DNA from: Pseudomonadota bacterium
GTDB taxonomy: Bacteria > Pseudomonadota > Gammaproteobacteria > Burkholderiales > Sulfuriferulaceae
DNA: 34,853 nt
Assembly (NCBI GenBank): GCA_021801025.1
Contig: JAJYYK010000017.1
Span: forward strand, 1 to 34,853
Direction of reading: 5' to 3'
Shown here one piece after another: positions 30,991-34,853 of the stretch; the stretch's first letter is position 1, and each line of letters begins with the position of its first letter. The position numbers and the translations under genes were made by a program. Below the pieces are notes generated by a model. It was not told the origin of the DNA. It searched no databases and saw only the letters and a program-made list of their open reading frames with translations.

Positions 30991-33641
30991 GCGCAACCAC
31001 TCCCTCCACACCGATACACACAATCTGCCCCTATTGTGGGGTGGGCTGCGGTGTCATCATGACGCGTATCACCAAAGGATACCAGTTAAAAGCCGATAAT
31101 CAGCACCCGGCAAATTTTGGCAAACTGTGCTCCAAAGGTGCAGCGTTGGCTGAGACACTGGATGATGGTGACCGTCTGTTGTACCCGATCACCAAAGGGA
31201 AACGCGCCACTTGGGATGCGGCCCTGTCGGAGGTTACTCACACATTTCAGCGCATCATTGCAGAACACGGCCCGGATGCTGTGGCCTTTTATGTTTCAGG
31301 GCAGCTCCTGACCGAAGATTATTATGTGGCCAACAAGCTGATGAAAGGCTTTATCGGCAGCGGCAATATCGATACCAATTCACGGCTGTGCATGTCCACT
31401 GCGGTGGCTGCGCACAAACGCGCTTTTGGTGCCGATGCGGTACCGGTCAGCTATGAAGACATGGAAGCAGCTGATTTGGTGGTACTGATCGGCTCTAACT
31501 ACGCTTGGGCACACCCCGTTCTCTATCAGCGCCTGATGGCCGCCAGGAAAATGCGGCCGGGCATGCGCGTGGTGGTCATCGACCCGCGCCGCACCGCCAC
31601 CTGCGACATTGCCGATTTGCATCTGGCCATATCACCGGGGTCAGATGGCTTTCTGTTCAATGGCCTATTAAATTATTTGCGTCGGGAAGACGCACTGAAC
31701 CTCTCTTATATCGAAGCTCACGTCGAGGGGTTTTCTGCCGCATTACACACCGCAAGACTGGCGGGCAGCATTCCTGAAGTGGCACTCAATTGCGGTGTGC
31801 CGGAAGCGCAGATCAGCGAATTTTTTCACCTTTTTTTACGCACCGAACGCACGGTCAGTATTTTTTCCCAGGGCATCAATCAATCTTCCAGCGGTGTCGA
31901 CAAGGCCAATGCCCTGATTAACCTGCATCTGGCAACCGGGCGCATCGGCAAGCCGGGCATGGGACCATTTTCAGTCACCGGACAACCCAATGCCATGGGT
32001 GGTCGCGAAGTGGGAGGGCTGGCCAATCAACTGGCTGCGCACATGGATTTTACTGATCCGGGACACATCGACACCGTATCAAGATTCTGGAACGCGCCAC
32101 ACATTGCACAGAAGCCCGGGCTTAAGGCGGTTGAAATGTTCCAGGCCATTGCCGACGGAAAAATCAGGGCTGTGTGGATTATGGGCACCAATCCGGCAGT
32201 CAGCCTGCCCGATGCCGACCGGGTACGACAGGCCTTGCAAGCCTGCGAATGCGTGGTGGTGTCCGATTGCGTGCGCCACACAGACACCACCGCCTGTGCC
32301 GATATTTTGCTGCCTGCGATGGGTTGGGGCGAAAAAGACGGCACGGTGACCAATTCAGAACGCCGTATTTCACGCCAACGCGCTTTTTTACCTCCGGCAG
32401 GCGAAGCTCAGCCAGACTGGTGGATCATCACCCAGGTAGCGCAACGCATGGGCTGGGCTGCGGAGTTTTCTTACACGCGTGCGGCGCAGATTTTCCGCGA
32501 ACACGCCAGCCTGTCCGGTTTTGAGAATCTCACCCAACGCGCCTTTGACATCAGCGCCTTCGCTGACTTGAGCGACAACGATTACGAAACGTTACAGCCG
32601 GTACAATGGCCAGTGAATGCAGCACATCCGCAAGGTAGCCAACGCTTGTTTACGGACGGAAAATTTTTTACCCCCAGCGGTAAAGCTCAAATGTGGCCCA
32701 TTACGCCACGTATGCCCGCACAAACCACCGATGCCGAGTTTCCTTTTGTGCTGAATACCGGGCGCATACGCGATCAGTGGCACACCATGACACGCACTGG
32801 AAAAGTGCCACGTTTAAACACGCACTATCCGGAACCGTTTATCGAAATTCATGTAACGGATGCCTTGGTTCACCACTTGGCCAACGGCAGTTTGGCCGAA
32901 TTACGCAGTCGCCATGGCAAAATGCTGGCGCGGGTGCAAATTAATGAAGATCAACGACCCGGCTCTTTATTCGTCCCCATGCACTGGAGCGATGTTTTTG
33001 CACAAGCCGCACGGGTGGATGCGTTAGTGGCACCGATTACTGACCCCATTTCCGGTCAGCCGGAATCCAAACACACCCCGGTGTGCATCACCCCCTTACA
33101 CCCAACGTGGCAAGGCTTCGTGCTCAGCCGGACCGCCTTACACTTTGACGACACCCGCTATTGCGCTGCAGCATGCTGCGGTACATACTGGCGTTACGAA
33201 TTGGCTGGCGATCACCGGCCTTCGGTATGGAGCGATTGGGCACATGACATTTTAGGTCTTTCCGCCGACTGGTCAGAATACCGCGACGATGCATCAGGCC
33301 GTTATCGTGCAGCCTGTTTGGTTGATGGACAATTGCAAGCAGTATTCTTTGTCGCTGCCGACCACCATCTACCCGCGCGTGAATGGCTGGCCAGCCTGTT
33401 TAAATCCGGGCAACTCACCGCCAGTGAGCGTACGCACTTGTTGTCTGCCCGACCAGCCCGAGGCAGTGCGGATCCCGGACGAATAATTTGCGCCTGTCAT
33501 GGCGTAGGTGAAAAAACCATCTTGAATGCAATACACCAAAACAAACTCACCAGCATCGAAGCCATCGGACTCCGCACCCAGGCCGGCACGGGTTGTGGCT
33601 CATGTGTGGCAGAGTTGCGTCGTATTCTGGAGCGTGCATGA
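30987..33641 (+). CDS. nasA: Assimilatory nitrate reductase catalytic subunit
   Basis: An 884-residue cytoplasmic molybdoenzyme reducing nitrate to nitrite. The N-terminal [4Fe-4S] ligands are C14, C17, C21 and C48 (ICPYCGVGCGV...KLCSKG). The molybdopterin domains follow; the region NSRLCMSTAVAAHKRAFGAD has a cysteine, not selenocysteine. IGSNYAWAHPVLYQRL, ATGRIGKPGMGPFSVTGQPNAMGGREVG and MGTNPAVSLPD are family hallmarks. A C-terminal BFD-like [2Fe-2S] module (CACHGVGEKTILNAI...GCGSCVAELRRIL) receives electrons, as in Klebsiella NasA. ATGA overlap with nirD and with moaA shows strict coupling. The gene is called nasC or narB in other bacteria. Confidence 0.96.
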   Translation: MSATTPSTPIHTICPYCGVGCGVIMTRITKGYQLKADNQHPANFGKLCSKGAALAETLDDGDRLLYPITKGKRATWDAALSEVTHTFQRIIAEHGPDAVAFYVSGQLLTEDYYVANKLMKGFIGSGNIDTNSRLCMSTAVAAHKRAFGADAVPVSYEDMEAADLVVLIGSNYAWAHPVLYQRLMAARKMRPGMRVVVIDPRRTATCDIADLHLAISPGSDGFLFNGLLNYLRREDALNLSYIEAHVEGFSAALHTARLAGSIPEVALNCGVPEAQISEFFHLFLRTERTVSIFSQGINQSSSGVDKANALINLHLATGRIGKPGMGPFSVTGQPNAMGGREVGGLANQLAAHMDFTDPGHIDTVSRFWNAPHIAQKPGLKAVEMFQAIADGKIRAVWIMGTNPAVSLPDADRVRQALQACECVVVSDCVRHTDTTACADILLPAMGWGEKDGTVTNSERRISRQRAFLPPAGEAQPDWWIITQVAQRMGWAAEFSYTRAAQIFREHASLSGFENLTQRAFDISAFADLSDNDYETLQPVQWPVNAAHPQGSQRLFTDGKFFTPSGKAQMWPITPRMPAQTTDAEFPFVLNTGRIRDQWHTMTRTGKVPRLNTHYPEPFIEIHVTDALVHHLANGSLAELRSRHGKMLARVQINEDQRPGSLFVPMHWSDVFAQAARVDALVAPITDPISGQPESKHTPVCITPLHPTWQGFVLSRTALHFDDTRYCAAACCGTYWRYELAGDHRPSVWSDWAHDILGLSADWSEYRDDASGRYRAACLVDGQLQAVFFVAADHHLPAREWLASLFKSGQLTASERTHLLSARPARGSADPGRIICACHGVGEKTILNAIHQNKLTSIEAIGLRTQAGTGCGSCVAELRRILERA

Positions 33642-34687
33642 ACATCATCCCCATCCACTTCCGCCCACAGCAGGCGACGCCATCCATCGCGGATGGGTTT
33701 GGACGAAAAATCAGTTATTTGCGCATTTCTGTGGTGGACCGTTGTAATCTGCGCTGCACATATTGCCGCCCCAACGGCGATGATTTCCACGCGGTTGAAC
33801 GAGAGCAATTGCTCACTTTTGAAGAAATTGAGCGCGTCGTGCGCATGATGACCCAGCTTGGGGTAGAAAAAATTCGGTTGACGGGTGGTGAACCCCTGGT
33901 GCGTAAAGGCTTGGTGGATGCTATTGCGCGCATCGCCGCTGTCCCCGGCATCCGGGATTTGGCTTTAAGCACCAATGCGGTATTACTGGATAAATTTGCT
34001 CGCCCGCTGCGGGAAGCTGGGCTGCACCGTGTCAATATCAGCCTGGACAGTTTAAATCCACAGACTTTCGAGCAATTAACCGGCGGGCGTTTAAATGAAG
34101 TACTGGCCGGCATTCACGCCGCACAGGATGCGGGTTTCACGCCGATTCGCATCAACGCTGTGCTCATGCGCGGCATTAACGACCACGAGGCGGCATCGCT
34201 CATCGACTGGAGCATTCGTGAACAGCTTGAACTGCGTTTTATTGAACTCATGCCGATGTGTGAAGGCATGGACTGGCAACGTCATTATTACCCTTTTTCC
34301 GAACTGCTGGCGCAAAGTGCCATCATCGAACGCCTGGACCTCGACACTTCGCTCCGGCAAGGTTCTTCAGCCGCCCGGTACGTGTCAGTGCGGGGGATGC
34401 ATGAACATCCTCTGCGCCACACCCCAAGCATGGTGGGATTCATTGAACCCATGTCCAACCATTTTTGCGAAAGCTGCAATCGTTTGCGTTTGATGTCCGA
34501 CGGGAAATTGCGTCCATGTTTGTCTGCCGACCACGAGATTGATTTGCGCTCTGCCTTGCGTGACGGATGCAGCGACGAAACCCTGCTGGACCTGATTCGC
34601 CTTGCCAGCACGAAAAAACAGGAATACAGTACTTATACGTTTGAAAGCATAGGCAGACAGCGTTCGATGATTGCCATAGGAGGTTAA
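33638..34687 (+). CDS. moaA: GTP 3',8-cyclase (molybdenum cofactor synthesis)
   Basis: A 349-residue radical SAM enzyme that starts molybdopterin synthesis from GTP. The N-terminal cluster motif is CNLRCTYC ([19 protein letters not shown]), followed by [13 protein letters not shown] and STNAVLL. The second C-terminal [4Fe-4S] site is in [20 protein letters not shown]. The protein ends in Gly-Gly, the conserved tail needed for catalysis. ATG 33638 overlaps the nasA stop (ATGA); the frame upstream of it is not MoaA. Its place directly after nasA provides the cofactor of the nitrate reductase in the same transcript. Confidence 0.96.
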   Translation: MNIIPIHFRPQQATPSIADGFGRKISYLRISVVDRCNLRCTYCRPNGDDFHAVEREQLLTFEEIERVVRMMTQLGVEKIRLTGGEPLVRKGLVDAIARIAAVPGIRDLALSTNAVLLDKFARPLREAGLHRVNISLDSLNPQTFEQLTGGRLNEVLAGIHAAQDAGFTPIRINAVLMRGINDHEAASLIDWSIREQLELRFIELMPMCEGMDWQRHYYPFSELLAQSAIIERLDLDTSLRQGSSAARYVSVRGMHEHPLRHTPSMVGFIEPMSNHFCESCNRLRLMSDGKLRPCLSADHEIDLRSALRDGCSDETLLDLIRLASTKKQEYSTYTFESIGRQRSMIAIGG

Positions 34688-34688
34688 T

Positions 34689-34853
34689 ATGCCCACAGCT
34701 TCTGATTCCTCACTCACTCATTTCAGCGAAACGGGCCGTGCGCGCATGGTGGATGTTTCGGAAAAATCCGGTACGCATCGCACAGCGATTGCCAGCGGTG
34801 TGCTGCGCATGCGACCCACCACTCTGGCACGCATTCACGATGGCACCATTGCA
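34689..34853 (+). CDS. moaC: Cyclic pyranopterin monophosphate synthase, N-terminal part
   Basis: The first 55 codons of moaC are present; the gene runs off the window end. The sequence [33 protein letters not shown] is the conserved MoaC N-terminus (LTHxxxxGxAxMVDVxxKxxTxRxAxAxGxVxM). A perfect AGGAGG (34678-34683) precedes the ATG, one base after the moaA stop. MoaC works with MoaA to form cyclic pyranopterin monophosphate. Confidence 0.93.
   Translation, partial: MPTASDSSLTHFSETGRARMVDVSEKSGTHRTAIASGVLRMRPTTLARIHDGTIA

Noticed and set aside
31380-31440. Selenocysteine at the molybdenum site of the nitrate reductase, suggested by selD in the window
   Set aside because: The codon is TGC (cysteine) and no in-frame TGA is needed; selenium here is explained by mnmH.

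Overview
The window looks like a chromosomal segment of a betaproteobacterium of moderate GC content. The reasons are the gpsA/secB neighbourhood, the proteobacterial selD-mnmH pair, an anti-Shine-Dalgarno small RNA of a type I recall from Betaproteobacteria, and a proteobacterial-type assimilatory nitrate cluster. The assignment is inference; a Nitrosomonadales-like lineage would fit, but I cannot place it further by reading alone.

Left part (1-10.7 kb): a minus-strand initiator tRNA-fMet with a strong promoter is followed by what looks like the boxA leader of an rRNA operon running off the left edge. Next come a ferritin-like di-iron protein, a short intergenic sRNA gene (CCUCC motifs between hairpins, perfect terminator), a glycine-zipper envelope protein, the minus-strand secB / SH3-protein / gpsA operon, a GT39 glycosyltransferase, a chromate transporter, a dienelactone hydrolase, and the divergent selenium pair selD / mnmH (2-selenouridine in tRNA).

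Middle part (10.9-19.9 kb): a five-gene efflux operon resembling ybhGFSR (membrane fusion protein, two separate ABC ATPases, two ABC-2 permeases), the polyphosphate kinase ppk2, dut and coaBC on the minus strand, and radC.

Right part (19.9 kb to the end): an almost complete nitrate assimilation locus in two transcription units. Unit 1 is an OprD-like porin, a NarK/NrtP nitrate transporter, a PP2C phosphatase-Ser/Thr kinase fusion, and the nitrate sensor NasS with its ANTAR antiterminator NasT. Unit 2 is nirB, nirD, nasA and the molybdenum cofactor genes moaA and moaC (cut by the window end). A ParDE-type toxin-antitoxin pair lies between them.

The most informative signal is regulatory RNA. 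Each unit starts with the same module: paired GGTGC/GCACC half-sites, a sigma-54 (-24/-12) promoter about 160 bp downstream of the first half-site, then a leader RNA with two hexaloop hairpins (A at loop position 1, G at position 4). The second hairpin, CGAC[AAAGAC]GUCG, is built from the same bases as the 5' arm of an intrinsic terminator. This is the expected target of NasT: nitrate binding by NasS would free NasT, which would stabilise the hairpins and let polymerase pass. Nitrogen limitation (sigma-54) and nitrate (NasS-NasT) would therefore be combined at both units. Both leaders also carry a third, covarying hairpin in the apical part of the terminator, which is less expected.
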